From Planctomycetota bacterium (GTDB lineage: Bacteria > Planctomycetota > UBA1135 > GCA-002686595), in NCBI GenBank assembly GCA_016872795.1, contig VGYZ01000003.1, positions 31,027 through 95,026 on the forward strand: a stretch of DNA of 64,000 bases, given 5' to 3'. Positions 1 to 8,368 of this stretch are shown piece by piece. The position numbers were made by a program, and so were the translations under genes. The notes beneath the pieces were generated by a model that was not told the DNA's origin, did not search any database, and saw nothing but the letters and a program-made list of their open reading frames with translations. Position 1 is the stretch's first letter. Each line of letters begins with the position of its first letter.

Positions 1-231
1 GAGTGTGTGCGCGAGGTCCTTGTGCGGAGCAATCGAGCGAACCATGGGCAGCTCTCGCACGTCGACTCCCACGCGGGCGAGCGCAGTCAAGTCGTCTCGA
101 AAAGTCGGTTCGCGCCGCGCCGAGGCGGCCAGCGTCACGCGCACTCCGCGGGCGCGCAGGCCGCGACAGGCATCTACCACATGCCGGCGCGTGCCGCCGA
201 TCGTCGCCTCGATCACGTGCAGGACATGCAC
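1..231 (-). CDS. glycosyltransferase family 4, N-terminal part (runs off left edge)
   Basis: This gene is not in the ORF track because it is open at the window edge. Reading the minus strand from a GTG at 231 gives 77 codons without a stop. The N-terminus (VLHVIEATIGGTRRHVVD) is the typical first beta strand and glycine turn of the GT-B fold in GT4 glycosyltransferases, followed by a helix rich in Arg and Leu (CRGLRARGVRV). The start lies 11 nt after the stop of the upstream polyprenyl glycosylphosphotransferase gene, so the two probably form an operon for an exopolysaccharide repeat unit. Donor and acceptor cannot be told from this fragment. Two ACGT sites fall inside it, unlike most of the window. 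Confidence 0.75.
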   Translation of the reverse strand, partial: MHVLHVIEATIGGTRRHVVDACRGLRARGVRVTLAASARREPTFRDDLTALARVGVDVRELPMVRSIAPHKDLAHTL

Positions 232-242
232 TGCTCGCCTGC

Positions 243-1757
243 TCAGTACGCGCCCGTGCCTTTCACCACCGCGAAGCCGGTCAACGCGATGATGACCACA
301 TCGAGCAGGAACGACTGGTGCTCGATGTAGTAGATGTCGTACTCCATGTTCTCGTGGATCGCCTCGCCGCGCGCATAGGAGATCTGCCACAGGCCCGTGA
401 GGCCAGGCTTCACGCGCAGGCGTTCCCGCTCGAGCGGGCCGTAGCGTTCGACGATGAACGCCATCTCGGGGCGCGGACCGACGATCGACATCTCGCCCGT
501 CAACACATTGATCAGCTGGGGCAGCTCGTCGAGGCTGTAGCGGCGCAGCCAGCGCCCGATCGCGGTGAGTCGCGGATCGTGGGGGCTCTTGGGCTTGGGC
601 GCATCGCCGCCTTGCTCCACGTGCATCGTGCGGAATTTGAGCATCTCGAATTGCGCTCCGTCCTTCCCCACGCGCTTTTGCCGGAAGAACACGGGGCCGG
701 GAGACTCACGTCGAATGAGTATGGCGGTGGCGATGAACAGCGGAGCCGCGAACGCGAGCGCCGTGAGAGCAACGAACAGGTCGAGCGTGCGCTTGGCGGT
801 GGACTGCAGGAAGGAGGGCTTGCGATCCGGACGCGTGACGAGCGGAATCGAGTCGAGCGTCTCGATGCGCACCCTGTGCGAGAAGATGTGATGGAAGCGC
901 GGCACGATGTGGTAGACCACATCCTCGCGCTCGAGCGTCTCGATCAGTGACATCAGCTCGCGCTCGTCAGCCTCAGGTATCGCGACGAAGACCTCGCTGA
1001 TCTTGTGCCGCCGGATGAGGAACTCGAGCTCCTCCGCGACGCCGAGCACTTCGAAGCGATCGATGCGCGAGCCAACCTCGTCCCTGCGCGCGCTGACGAA
1101 GCCGAGCAGGTTCAGTCCGAGCGTCGGGACGAGCACGAACTTTTTTTGCAGACGCCGTGCCGTGTCGCCCGTGCCGAAGATCAGCACGTTGCGATTGCCG
1201 ATGCCGTGCCGATGCAGCCACTGGATCACCTTGAACGAGCAGAAGCGGCTCGTGGTGGTCAGCAGGCCGATCATCACGAACGCGAGCAAGACGCCCATGC
1301 GCGAGAACTGCCACACCCCGCGCTCGTCGGTGATCTCGATGTTGACGAAGTTGTGCAGCGGGATCAGCAGCCGGTAGATGCCGTGCTCGGGCAGGCCGGT
1401 GGCGGTGCGCAAGAGGAGCAGGAGCGCGTGCACGATGAGAAAGCTCGTCAGTGTCGACTTCGCGACCGACTTGAACTCCTCGATGTTGAGCAGGCTTTTC
1501 AGCGGGCTGTACATGCCCGTCGCGTGGAACGAGACGAGGGTCACGGCCGCGGTGAGCAGGAACACCTCGCGGTAGTGGGCGAAGTCCGGCCCGCGCTCGC
1601 CAGCGAGCGACTCGCGCAGCGTCCAACCGAGCCAGCAGGCGAGCCAGATGACCGCTAGATCGACCAGCACCTGAACCGAGAGCACCAGCGGCTCGAAGTT
1701 GCGGCGGACGAACGTCCCTGCGGCGCTCAAGCGGCCCTCCCGATGCGGGCGCGGCAT
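243..1757 (-). CDS. exopolysaccharide polyprenyl glycosylphosphotransferase (WcaJ/CpsE type)
   Basis: This membrane enzyme should transfer a sugar-1-phosphate from a nucleotide sugar to undecaprenyl phosphate, the first step of exopolysaccharide assembly. The N-terminal half has several hydrophobic segments, then a nucleotide-binding-like fold (NVLIFGTGDTARRL). The C-terminal half is a complete bacterial sugar transferase domain: KRTLDLFVAL at the membrane re-entrant helix, PVFFRQKRVGKDG, FEMLKFRTM, DELPQLINVLTGEMSIVGPRP and KPGLTGLWQ. The ORF opens at a GTG at 1841, but the first 28 residues are low-complexity Arg/Pro. I prefer the ATG at 1757 (MPRPHREGR), giving about 504 residues. The sugar specificity is not visible. 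ACGT sites occur here at about the frequency expected by chance, unlike the rest of the window. Confidence 0.88.
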   Translation of the reverse strand: MPRPHREGRLSAAGTFVRRNFEPLVLSVQVLVDLAVIWLACWLGWTLRESLAGERGPDFAHYREVFLLTAAVTLVSFHATGMYSPLKSLLNIEEFKSVAKSTLTSFLIVHALLLLLRTATGLPEHGIYRLLIPLHNFVNIEITDERGVWQFSRMGVLLAFVMIGLLTTTSRFCSFKVIQWLHRHGIGNRNVLIFGTGDTARRLQKKFVLVPTLGLNLLGFVSARRDEVGSRIDRFEVLGVAEELEFLIRRHKISEVFVAIPEADERELMSLIETLEREDVVYHIVPRFHHIFSHRVRIETLDSIPLVTRPDRKPSFLQSTAKRTLDLFVALTALAFAAPLFIATAILIRRESPGPVFFRQKRVGKDGAQFEMLKFRTMHVEQGGDAPKPKSPHDPRLTAIGRWLRRYSLDELPQLINVLTGEMSIVGPRPEMAFIVERYGPLERERLRVKPGLTGLWQISYARGEAIHENMEYDIYYIEHQSFLLDVVIIALTGFAVVKGTGAY

Positions 1758-1896
1758 CCCAAGGCTGCGGTGGCGGTGGGGGCTGGCATGGCGGGGCGGC
1801 GCGCGCGCGCGACGGGCGATGGCGGGCTCACACGAGCACACGGCCGCGAGCGAGAGGCTAGCGCGGCTGCGCGAAGATCGGCAATCGGGCGGGAGC

Positions 1897-2562
1897 TCAC
1901 CTTCGGGGGGCGCCGCTCAAGGACTCGAGCAGCACGGGGACCGTATCGGCCGCGCGCCCCGCCTGCCTTGGGTAGTGCAGCTTGAAGGACGCCGCCCCCA
2001 GCCCCGTGGCCCCATCCGTGACGGCCCGCAGTGCCGCCCACGGCACCCCGGTCGCGCTCGCGACCGCGGCCACCGCGGCCGTCTCCATGTCGGCCACCGC
2101 CGGCCCAGCGAAGGCCCGCGCGAGCCTCAGGCGCCGCCACAGGGACAGCACGGGCCGATCGGATGTGAGAAACCAGCCCTCGGGCCCCTCCGCGATCCGC
2201 CGCCAAGCCCTCCGCAGGTGAGCGCAGGACTCGACTTCGCGCCCCTGCGCCACCGCTAGATCCGCCTGCACCGCGCGCGTGCAGTGCACGAGCGTTCCCG
2301 GCACCAGCCCGCGCTTGAGGCCGCCGCAGGTGCCCCCGACGAGCAGCCCCTCGCGCGCCCCGGCTCCCAGAAGCGCCGACGCCGCGCGCGCCGCGGCCAC
2401 CTTTCCGACGCCGCTGACGCACAGCACAAGGCGCGCCTCCCCCAGCTGCAACTCGAGCACTTCGAGCCCCAGCGCTCGTTCCGCCCTGCTCGCGCGCTCG
2501 CGCAGGGTTCCGAGCTCCTCGCGCAGCGCACACACCAGTCCGAAGGTCCGCGCGCTCCCCAT
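1897..2562 (-). CDS. nucleoside phosphorylase/nucleosidase family protein (MTA/SAH or futalosine nucleosidase-like)
   Basis: The 221-residue protein has the PNP/UDP phosphorylase fold signature. A glycine-rich strand (VSGVGKVAAARAASALL) is followed by GTCGGLKRGLVPGTLV, the FAGPAVADMETAAVAAVA segment that carries the nucleoside-binding Met-Glu, and RAVTDGATG with the general-acid Asp. It should cleave an N-glycosidic bond of a purine nucleoside or of a futalosine-type menaquinone precursor; sequence alone does not choose. The ORF track reads on to 3789, but the upstream part is the antisense shadow of the epimerase. The ATG at 2562 is the natural start, directly preceded by GGAGG. It is transcribed divergently from the epimerase at 2662. 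Confidence 0.75.
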   Translation of the reverse strand: MGSARTFGLVCALREELGTLRERASRAERALGLEVLELQLGEARLVLCVSGVGKVAAARAASALLGAGAREGLLVGGTCGGLKRGLVPGTLVHCTRAVQADLAVAQGREVESCAHLRRAWRRIAEGPEGWFLTSDRPVLSLWRRLRLARAFAGPAVADMETAAVAAVASATGVPWAALRAVTDGATGLGAASFKLHYPRQAGRAADTVPVLLESLSGAPRR

Positions 2563-2581
2563 GCCTCCATCATCCCTTCCC

Positions 2582-2623
2582 CCCACCCACTCGGCGAGCC
2601 CCCCCACCCACCCGGCGAGCCCC
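2582..2623. repeat. two near-perfect 21-bp tandem units in the divergent intergenic region
   Basis: The unit CCCACCCACTCGGCGAGCCC is repeated with a period of 21 bp and one T-to-C difference. It sits between the divergent starts at 2562 and 2662. It could be replication slippage or a duplicated operator; I see nothing that decides this. Confidence 0.6.
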
Positions 2624-2661
2624 TTGGAGCCACTCCTCGCCGCGGCTACAACCTCCCCGCC

Positions 2662-3621
2662 GTGTCCGCCTTCCACCGCCAAGGTCCGCTCCATGTCGCC
2701 GTCACCGGCGCGACCGGCTTCATCGGTCGCTACATGGTGCGCTCCCTCGCCGCCGCAGGACACCGGCTCCGCGTGCTCGTGCGCCCCGGCCGCGAGTCGG
2801 CCCTCGAGCATCCCGCTCGCGCGCCCCTCGAGGTCCACACCGGCGATCTCGTCGACGCCGCCTCCCTGCGCGGCTTCCTCGCCGACATCGACCTGTTGAT
2901 TCACATCGCCTCGGCGCACGACCACCTCGGCGACGAGTCGATGCAGAAGATCAACATCCAAGGCACGACCCACCTGCTCGACGCCGCGCGCCGCGAAGCC
3001 GCCAAGGACTTCCAGATCTGGATCATCTCCTCGGCCGTGATCGGCGCGCCGGTCTACAGCTACTACCGCGACTCCAAGCGCGTGCAGGAGAAGCTGATCA
3101 AGGGCTCCGGCTTCGAGTGGGCGAGCTTCCGCCCGACGCTGGTGTACGGCGTGGGCGACTACCGTCACACCGCGCCGTTCCTGCGCCGCTGCGCCGCCCA
3201 GCGCGGTTCCTACTGGGTCCCCCACGACGGCCTCTCCAAGATCAACCCCGTGCATGTCGAGGACGCCGTCGACGCCGTCATGCGCTACTTCGCGTTCGAG
3301 CGCGGCGTCGACTGCGTGTACGAGCTCGCGGGGCCCTCGGGCATCGCCTACAACGACTTCGTCGACCTCACGATCGCGGCCGCCGGCGGAAAGCTGCGCC
3401 GCCGCAACATCCCCAAGAAGTGGGCCGACCGCCTGATCTTCCTCAAGGGCCTGTTCGCCGACAACACGGCCGACCGCCGCGCGAGCGCGTACTTCAACCT
3501 GCACCACGAGCACGACATCACGAACGCCAAGTTCGAACTCGGCTGGGAGCCCCGCACCTACGCCCAAGGCATCCGCGAGGTGGCCGCCCTTGACTGGTGG
3601 CGGACGGACCGCCCGAGCTAG
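2662..3621 (+). CDS. NAD(P)-dependent epimerase/dehydratase (atypical/extended SDR)
   Basis: This 319-residue Rossmann oxidoreductase has the cofactor loop VTGATGFIGRYMV near the N-terminus, DLVDAASLRGFL and LLIHIAS for the middle strands, a catalytic YYRDSK (Tyr-x-x-x-Lys type) near residue 135, RPTLVYGVGDYRH, and NPVHVEDAVDAVM in the C-terminal part. It probably acts on a nucleotide sugar or a related small molecule. The ORF track starts far upstream at 2284. The GTG at 2662 puts the nucleotide-binding strand 12 residues from the start, as is normal for the family. The upstream segment has no family similarity and overlaps the divergent nucleosidase. The gene appears to be monocistronic. 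Confidence 0.82.
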   Translation: MSAFHRQGPLHVAVTGATGFIGRYMVRSLAAAGHRLRVLVRPGRESALEHPARAPLEVHTGDLVDAASLRGFLADIDLLIHIASAHDHLGDESMQKINIQGTTHLLDAARREAAKDFQIWIISSAVIGAPVYSYYRDSKRVQEKLIKGSGFEWASFRPTLVYGVGDYRHTAPFLRRCAAQRGSYWVPHDGLSKINPVHVEDAVDAVMRYFAFERGVDCVYELAGPSGIAYNDFVDLTIAAAGGKLRRRNIPKKWADRLIFLKGLFADNTADRRASAYFNLHHEHDITNAKFELGWEPRTYAQGIREVAALDWWRTDRPS

Positions 3622-3851
3622 GTCCGAGCTCCCTCGCCCGACCCAATCCTGAGCGCGCAGCGCTCCGGCCGCGTCGCCCGACCCAATCCGGGGCGGCCAG
3701 ATCGTGCCCCCGCGAGTCGCGCCCGGCGGCGGGCCTCTCGCGCGAGCGCGCCGAAACTCGATTCTCGTGGCGCCGCCGGGACCTGCCACAGCCCCGTGCG
3801 GTCGGCCGACCGAACTTGTAGGAAATCGTAGGAGGATTTGGGACCTGCTAG
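3622..3851. other. intergenic stretch with a duplicated 14-bp word
   Basis: No gene is seen here. The word TCGCCCGACCCAATCC occurs twice (about 3636 and 3675). The region ends just before the degraded peroxidase-like remnant and may hold its former promoter. Confidence 0.4.
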
Positions 3852-4380
3852 AGCGACCGCTCCGTCACCTTGGCTTCGATGGCGTACTTTCTCGGCGATG
3901 CCTATGTGGCGCAGCACGGTGTCTTCTCGGTCAACTTGAACAGCGATTCCCTGCCGGAGCCTAGGCTCTCCTCGAACGGCGGCGTGACGCGCGCCTGCCT
4001 TCACCGCCCTCAAGCTGCACGACATCACGGCCGGACCGAGCGACCCCAACCGCGAGTCGCTCGACATGCACGCCGCGGGTGGCTCCGCGGCCTTGCGCGC
4101 CGACAACGCCAGATTCGTCACCAAGAAGCTCTGGGGCTGCGCCAACGAGGCCCCCTACTTCCACCACGGCCGCTTCACCACGCTGCGCGAAGCGGTGCTC
4201 AACCACTTCGGCGAGGCTGACGCGTCGCGCCTCGGGTTCCTCGCGCTCGACAGCTACGGCCGCGACTGTGTGATCGAGTTCCTCAAATCGCTGCAGATCC
4301 CGCCCCCGGGCACGGAGCACCGCATCGTCGACGAGCGCATGAAGCCGCGCAGCTGGCCGCCGTTCCCCGGCACGAACTGA
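3852..4380 (+). pseudogene. remnant of a di-heme cytochrome c peroxidase-like (MauG/thiol oxidoreductase) gene
   Basis: Two reading frames join to one recognisable C-terminal domain. Frame A (about 3852-3985) reads SVTLASMAYFLGDAYVAQHG, then NLNSDSLPEPRLSSNGG. Frame B (about 3988-4380) reads FTALKLHDITAGPSDPNRES, then KKLWGCANEAPYFHHGRFTT, LREAVLNHFGEA and EFLKSLQIPP. KLHDI, PYFHHGR and the leucine-rich EFLKSL helix are typical of the C-terminal part of di-heme peroxidase-like proteins. The N-terminal heme domain with CxxCH is missing, frame A begins right after a stop, and a frameshift near 3985 separates the halves. I infer a dead gene. If the ATG at 4066 is used, a 104-residue fragment could still be translated. 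Confidence 0.7.
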
Positions 4381-4469
4381 TTCCGAGCTTCCGAGAGGGA
4401 GCTGTTCCTGCGCGGCGTTCGCACCCAGAGGCTGGTGCGAGCGCCGCGCTGCTTTGCGCCCGAGCTGAC

Positions 4470-5876
4470 TCAGGCCCGCGCGCGGAAGAGGGTGAAGTAG
4501 CGCACGACCTTGCCCGCGAGGCGCAGCGGATGGCGCAACTCGCGCACGAGGCGCCGCGGTCGGCGGTAGAAGCGCCGATAGGCCTCGCGGATCTTGGCTT
4601 CGATCTCGGCCGCGCTCATGAACTCGTTGCCCTCGAGCGCCTTGAAACCCGTCATGGTCGCGTAGTCGAAGTCGCGCTCGCCCTTCAGCAGCTTGTAGAG
4701 CGGCGTGCCCGGGTAGGCGGTGACGGCGCAGAACTGCACTTGGTCGGGATCGCAGCGCTCCACCAAGCGCAGCGTGTCCTCGACCATCGCGGGCGTCTCC
4801 TCGGGGAAGCCGATCATGCAGAAGGCGCGCGTCTCGATCCCAAGCTCGCGCGCGTCGGCGAAGACCTTCACGGCCGCGTCGTGGTCGAGCAGCTTTGCGC
4901 CGCAGTGCTTGCGTTGGATCAGTTCGTTGCCCGACTCGACCCCGAGCGAGATGTGCACGCAGCCCGCCTTGGCCATCTTCTCGAGCAGCTCCCGATCGAG
5001 CACCTTCACGGCCGTCTCGCACTGCCACTTGAGGTCGAGCTTGCGCTCGAGAATCCCGTCGCAGATCGCGTGCACGCGGTCCTTGCGCGTGGTGAAGATC
5101 GGATCGCGGAACACCACCTGGTGCACGCGGTGCACGCGCACGATGTCCTCGAGCTCGCGCAGCACATTCTCGGGGCTGCGGAAGCGGAAGCGCAGGCCCT
5201 GCGCGAGCGTGTAGCCGCAGAACGAGCAGTCGAGCGGGCAGCCGCGCGAACTCTTGAGCGTCGTGACCGGGCCGTCGATGCCGGGGAAGCGGTACAGCTC
5301 GTTGCGCAGCAGATGCCGCGCCGGCAGTGGCAGGCTGTCCAAGTCCTTGATCTTCTCGCGCTCGGGCTCGTGCACGATCCCGCCGTCGGCGCGCTTCCAT
5401 GTGATGCCTTCGACGCCGGCGAAGCCCTCCCCCGCCGCGACGCGCCGCGCGAGGTCGCGCACGGTGTGCTCCGGCTCGCCGCGCACGACGCAGTCGACAT
5501 TGTCAGCCCCGAAGATCTCGCCCGGGGTGAAGGTCACCTGACTGCCGAGGATCGCGACCGGCACGCGCAGGCTCGCGCGCAGCTCGCGCGCGAGCGCAAG
5601 GTCGGAATCGAGCGAGGTGCTCGAGCTGTCGAGGGCGATGAACGCGGGCGCCAGCGCGCGAACCGCCGCCACGGTCTCCTCGGGACCGTGGCCGAGCGCG
5701 TCGGCGTCGTGGATCGCGACTTCGTGGCCCCCGGCCTCGAGCACGCTCGCCACATGGGCGAGCTCGATCGGCGGGTAGAGCAGCGCGGGGTTCACCGCCA
5801 TGCCGAAGCCGCCCATGAGCCCGCGACTGACGCGGAACTCGCTCGGCGACGGCGGGCTGATGAGGACGATCTTCAC
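4470..5876 (-). CDS. B12-binding-domain radical SAM enzyme
   Basis: This 468-residue protein starts with a cobalamin-binding Rossmann domain (MKIVLISPPSPSEF, PPIELAHVASVLEAGGHEV, FIALDSSSTS, GEIFGADNVDCVVRGEPE). A radical SAM barrel follows with the cluster motif CPLDCSFCG (CxxxCxxC) near residue 214, then VFRDPIFTTR, LGVESGNE and FCMIGFPEET. The family includes BchE-type cyclases, hopanoid and lipid methyltransferases and P-methyltransferases; the substrate cannot be assigned here. It follows pheT on the same strand after 72 bp that hold a GC-rich inverted repeat, so it may be separately expressed. The ATG at 5876 gives the expected N-terminal strand. Confidence 0.85.
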   Translation of the reverse strand: MKIVLISPPSPSEFRVSRGLMGGFGMAVNPALLYPPIELAHVASVLEAGGHEVAIHDADALGHGPEETVAAVRALAPAFIALDSSSTSLDSDLALARELRASLRVPVAILGSQVTFTPGEIFGADNVDCVVRGEPEHTVRDLARRVAAGEGFAGVEGITWKRADGGIVHEPEREKIKDLDSLPLPARHLLRNELYRFPGIDGPVTTLKSSRGCPLDCSFCGYTLAQGLRFRFRSPENVLRELEDIVRVHRVHQVVFRDPIFTTRKDRVHAICDGILERKLDLKWQCETAVKVLDRELLEKMAKAGCVHISLGVESGNELIQRKHCGAKLLDHDAAVKVFADARELGIETRAFCMIGFPEETPAMVEDTLRLVERCDPDQVQFCAVTAYPGTPLYKLLKGERDFDYATMTGFKALEGNEFMSAAEIEAKIREAYRRFYRRPRRLVRELRHPLRLAGKVVRYFTLFRARA

Positions 5877-5900
5877 GAGGGTTGCTGGGGGGCCACTCGA

Positions 5901-5919
5901 GGGGCCCTGAAGGGGCCCC
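5901..5919. repeat. GC-rich inverted repeat between pheT and the radical SAM gene
   Basis: GGGGCCC, a 5-nt loop, and GGGCCCC form a 7-bp all-GC stem. It could be an RNA hairpin limiting read-through from pheT. No T-run follows it on the minus strand, so a terminator call is weak. Confidence 0.4.
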
Positions 5920-5948
5920 GCTGGATCGGCCAGCCCCCCGCCCGAACT

Positions 5949-8366
5949 CTACTCCCGGCGCAGTTCCCCGCCCAGTTGGACGGCCTCGCGCTCGACCCGC
6001 TCGAGGAACTTCTTCACGTCGGCTTCGTTCAGGGTGCGGTCCGGGGCCGAGAGCGTCACATGCCAAGCCAGCGAGCGCCGACCTGCACCGATGCGCTCCC
6101 CGGTGAACACATCGAACAACTCCAACCCGCTGACCAAGCCCTTGCCGCTGCGCTCGAGCGCGGCCTTGGCCTCGCCGGCGCTGCGCTCTGAGGGGAGCGC
6201 GAGCGCCACATCGACGCGGGTCGCGGGGAACTGCGGCAGCGGCGAGTAGCGGCGCGCGCGCGGCGTCGCCCCGAGCAGCGCGTCGACGGACACTCGCGCG
6301 AGCGCAATGTCGCTCTCGATTTCGCCCGCGAGCCCGAGCTCGCGCGCGAGCCCGGGCTCGATCGCGGCCACCTCGCCCACCAGCGTCTCCTGCGAGCCGA
6401 TGCGCAGCGCCGTGGCGCGTCCGGGGTGCGCCCAGCTCGCGACCGCCTCGCAGCGCGACCATGTGCACGCCTCGAGTCCCAGTGAGCGCACGAGGTCTTC
6501 GACCACGCCCTGCAGCAGCGCGAGCGAAGTGTCGTCGAAGCGCGCATTCGCCTTGCGCGCGGGGCGCGCGAGCACCAGCGCAACTTCGTGGCGCTCGGTC
6601 GGCTCCGCTCCACCGACGGGCTCGTAGCCCTTGCCGACTTCAAACAGGCGCACCTCGGCGGCGCGGCGCCGGTTGGGCTCGAGCAGCGGCAACAGGCTCA
6701 CCACGACCGAGCGCCGCACGCGCGACGCGCCCTCGGTGATCGGATTTTGGACCTCGACATGCGGCGTCGATTGCAGCCCGAGCTTCAGAATCGTGGTGTC
6801 GGGCACGAACGAGTAGCTGATCTGCTGGTGGAAGCGCGCGCTGCCCGCGAGGCGGTCCTCGATGCGACGCACGAGGCGTCGGCGCTCGTCGCGCGGCGGC
6901 GGAACCAGAATGCCGGCGAGCGGGATCTCGGGAATGTTGCCGTAGCGATAGATGCGGCCGACTTCCTCGACCAAGTCCTGCTCGATCGAGATGTCCTTGG
7001 TGCCGCGGATCGAAGGCACGCGCACCGCGAGGCCCTCGCCATCCTTGGCGACGCCGAAACCCAGGCGCACGAGGATGTCGGTGATCGCGGCATCGTCGAG
7101 GTCCGCTCCGAGCAGCATGCGCACGCGCTCGCCGCGCAACCGAATGGTCTTTGCGGCGCTAGTCCACTGGCCGACATCGGTGGCGGGGGCCGCGAGCTTC
7201 ACTTCCGGCTGCTCGGCCTGCAGCAGACGCACGAGGTGCGCCGCGGCGCGCGGCACGAGCTCGGGATCGAGCGTCTTCTCGAAGCGCGCGGAGGCATCCG
7301 TGCGCAGGCCCAGCCGCGCCGAAGTGCGGCGCACGGTCGGCGCGTGGAAGGCGGCGACTTCGAGCACGAGCTGCGATGTGTCTTCGGCCACCTTCGAGCC
7401 TTCGCCGCCCATGATGCCGGCGAGCGCGACGGGCTCGTCGCCGTTGCAGATCAGCAGGTCCGAGGCCTCGAGCTTGCGCTCGACTTCATCGAGCGTCTTG
7501 AGCACTTCCCCCGCGCGCGCCTTGCGCACGACGATGCCCTGCGCCCCGATCTTGCGCGCATCGAACAGGTGATTGGGCTGTCCGAGGTCGAGCATCACGA
7601 AGTTCGAGAGGTCGACGAGCAAGTCGATCGGCCGCTGGCCGACCGCGAGCAAGAGACTCTTCAGCCACAGCGGGCTGCGCGTCGCGCGCGCGCCTTCGAC
7701 GCGCAGCGCGAGGTAGCGCGAACACGCATCGCTCTCGATGCGCACGCCGACGCTCGCCCCGCCGCCGGTCGCGGGGAGCGCGAGGTCGAGCGGCTTGAGC
7801 GGACGGCGCAAGATTGCGGCCAGCTCCGCTGCGATGCCGCGGTGTCCCCACAGGTCGGGACGGTGCGTGACCGACTTGTTGTCGATCTCGATCACCCAGT
7901 CCTCGAGCCCGAGCGCCGCGCCGAGGCGCGCCCCGACCGCGAGTCCCGCCGGGAGCTCCCAGATGCCATCGTGCTCGACCCCCAGCCCGAGCTCGCGCTC
8001 CGAGCAGATCATCCCGTTCGACTCGACGCCGCGGATCTTCGACTTCTTGATCTTGAAGTCGCCCGGCAGCGTCGTGCCCGCCGTCGCCACGACGACCTTG
8101 AGGCCCGCGCGCACATTGGGCGCGCCGCACACGATCTGCAGCGGCTCGCCCTGCCCGACATCGACGCGGCACAAGGAGAGCTTGTCGGCGTCCGGGTGCT
8201 TCTCGCGCTGCACGACATGGCCCACGGTCACATCGCACAGGTGCGGCAGGAAGCTCTCCACGCCTTCGACTTCCGCGGTCGAGAGCGTCAGCTCCCTCGC
8301 GATGTCCACGGCGCTCGTGCCCGAGAGGTCGACATGTCGCGCCAGCCAGCGGTAGCTGATCTTCAT
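5949..8366 (-). CDS. pheT: phenylalanine--tRNA ligase beta subunit
   Basis: The beta chain of the (alpha-beta)2 synthetase that charges tRNA-Phe has 805 residues, the normal length. The N-terminus MKISYRWLARHVDLSG is followed by the EMAP-like tRNA-binding domain (VGHVVQREKHPDADKLSLCR, VCGAPNVRAGLKV), the B3/B4 editing domain, B5 (RLRGERVRMLLG), the core HxxxF-like domain and a C-terminal ferredoxin-like anticodon-binding domain (RYSPLPQFPATRVDVALALP). The ORF track joins it to upstream pheS shadow sequence; the ATG at 8366 is clear. It lies 2 bp after the pheS stop in the classic infC-rpmI-rplT-pheS-pheT order. Confidence 0.95.
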   Translation of the reverse strand: MKISYRWLARHVDLSGTSAVDIARELTLSTAEVEGVESFLPHLCDVTVGHVVQREKHPDADKLSLCRVDVGQGEPLQIVCGAPNVRAGLKVVVATAGTTLPGDFKIKKSKIRGVESNGMICSERELGLGVEHDGIWELPAGLAVGARLGAALGLEDWVIEIDNKSVTHRPDLWGHRGIAAELAAILRRPLKPLDLALPATGGGASVGVRIESDACSRYLALRVEGARATRSPLWLKSLLLAVGQRPIDLLVDLSNFVMLDLGQPNHLFDARKIGAQGIVVRKARAGEVLKTLDEVERKLEASDLLICNGDEPVALAGIMGGEGSKVAEDTSQLVLEVAAFHAPTVRRTSARLGLRTDASARFEKTLDPELVPRAAAHLVRLLQAEQPEVKLAAPATDVGQWTSAAKTIRLRGERVRMLLGADLDDAAITDILVRLGFGVAKDGEGLAVRVPSIRGTKDISIEQDLVEEVGRIYRYGNIPEIPLAGILVPPPRDERRRLVRRIEDRLAGSARFHQQISYSFVPDTTILKLGLQSTPHVEVQNPITEGASRVRRSVVVSLLPLLEPNRRRAAEVRLFEVGKGYEPVGGAEPTERHEVALVLARPARKANARFDDTSLALLQGVVEDLVRSLGLEACTWSRCEAVASWAHPGRATALRIGSQETLVGEVAAIEPGLARELGLAGEIESDIALARVSVDALLGATPRARRYSPLPQFPATRVDVALALPSERSAGEAKAALERSGKGLVSGLELFDVFTGERIGAGRRSLAWHVTLSAPDRTLNEADVKKFLERVEREAVQLGGELRRE

Positions 8367-8368
8367 GG

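Noticed and set aside
1897-3789. 630-residue minus ORF as one protein
   Set aside because: Only the last ~221 residues match a family (nucleosidase). The rest is antisense of the epimerase gene.
4530-6191. 553-residue plus ORF opposite the radical SAM gene
   Set aside because: Pure shadow of the radical SAM and pheT genes, with no domain or ribosome binding site.
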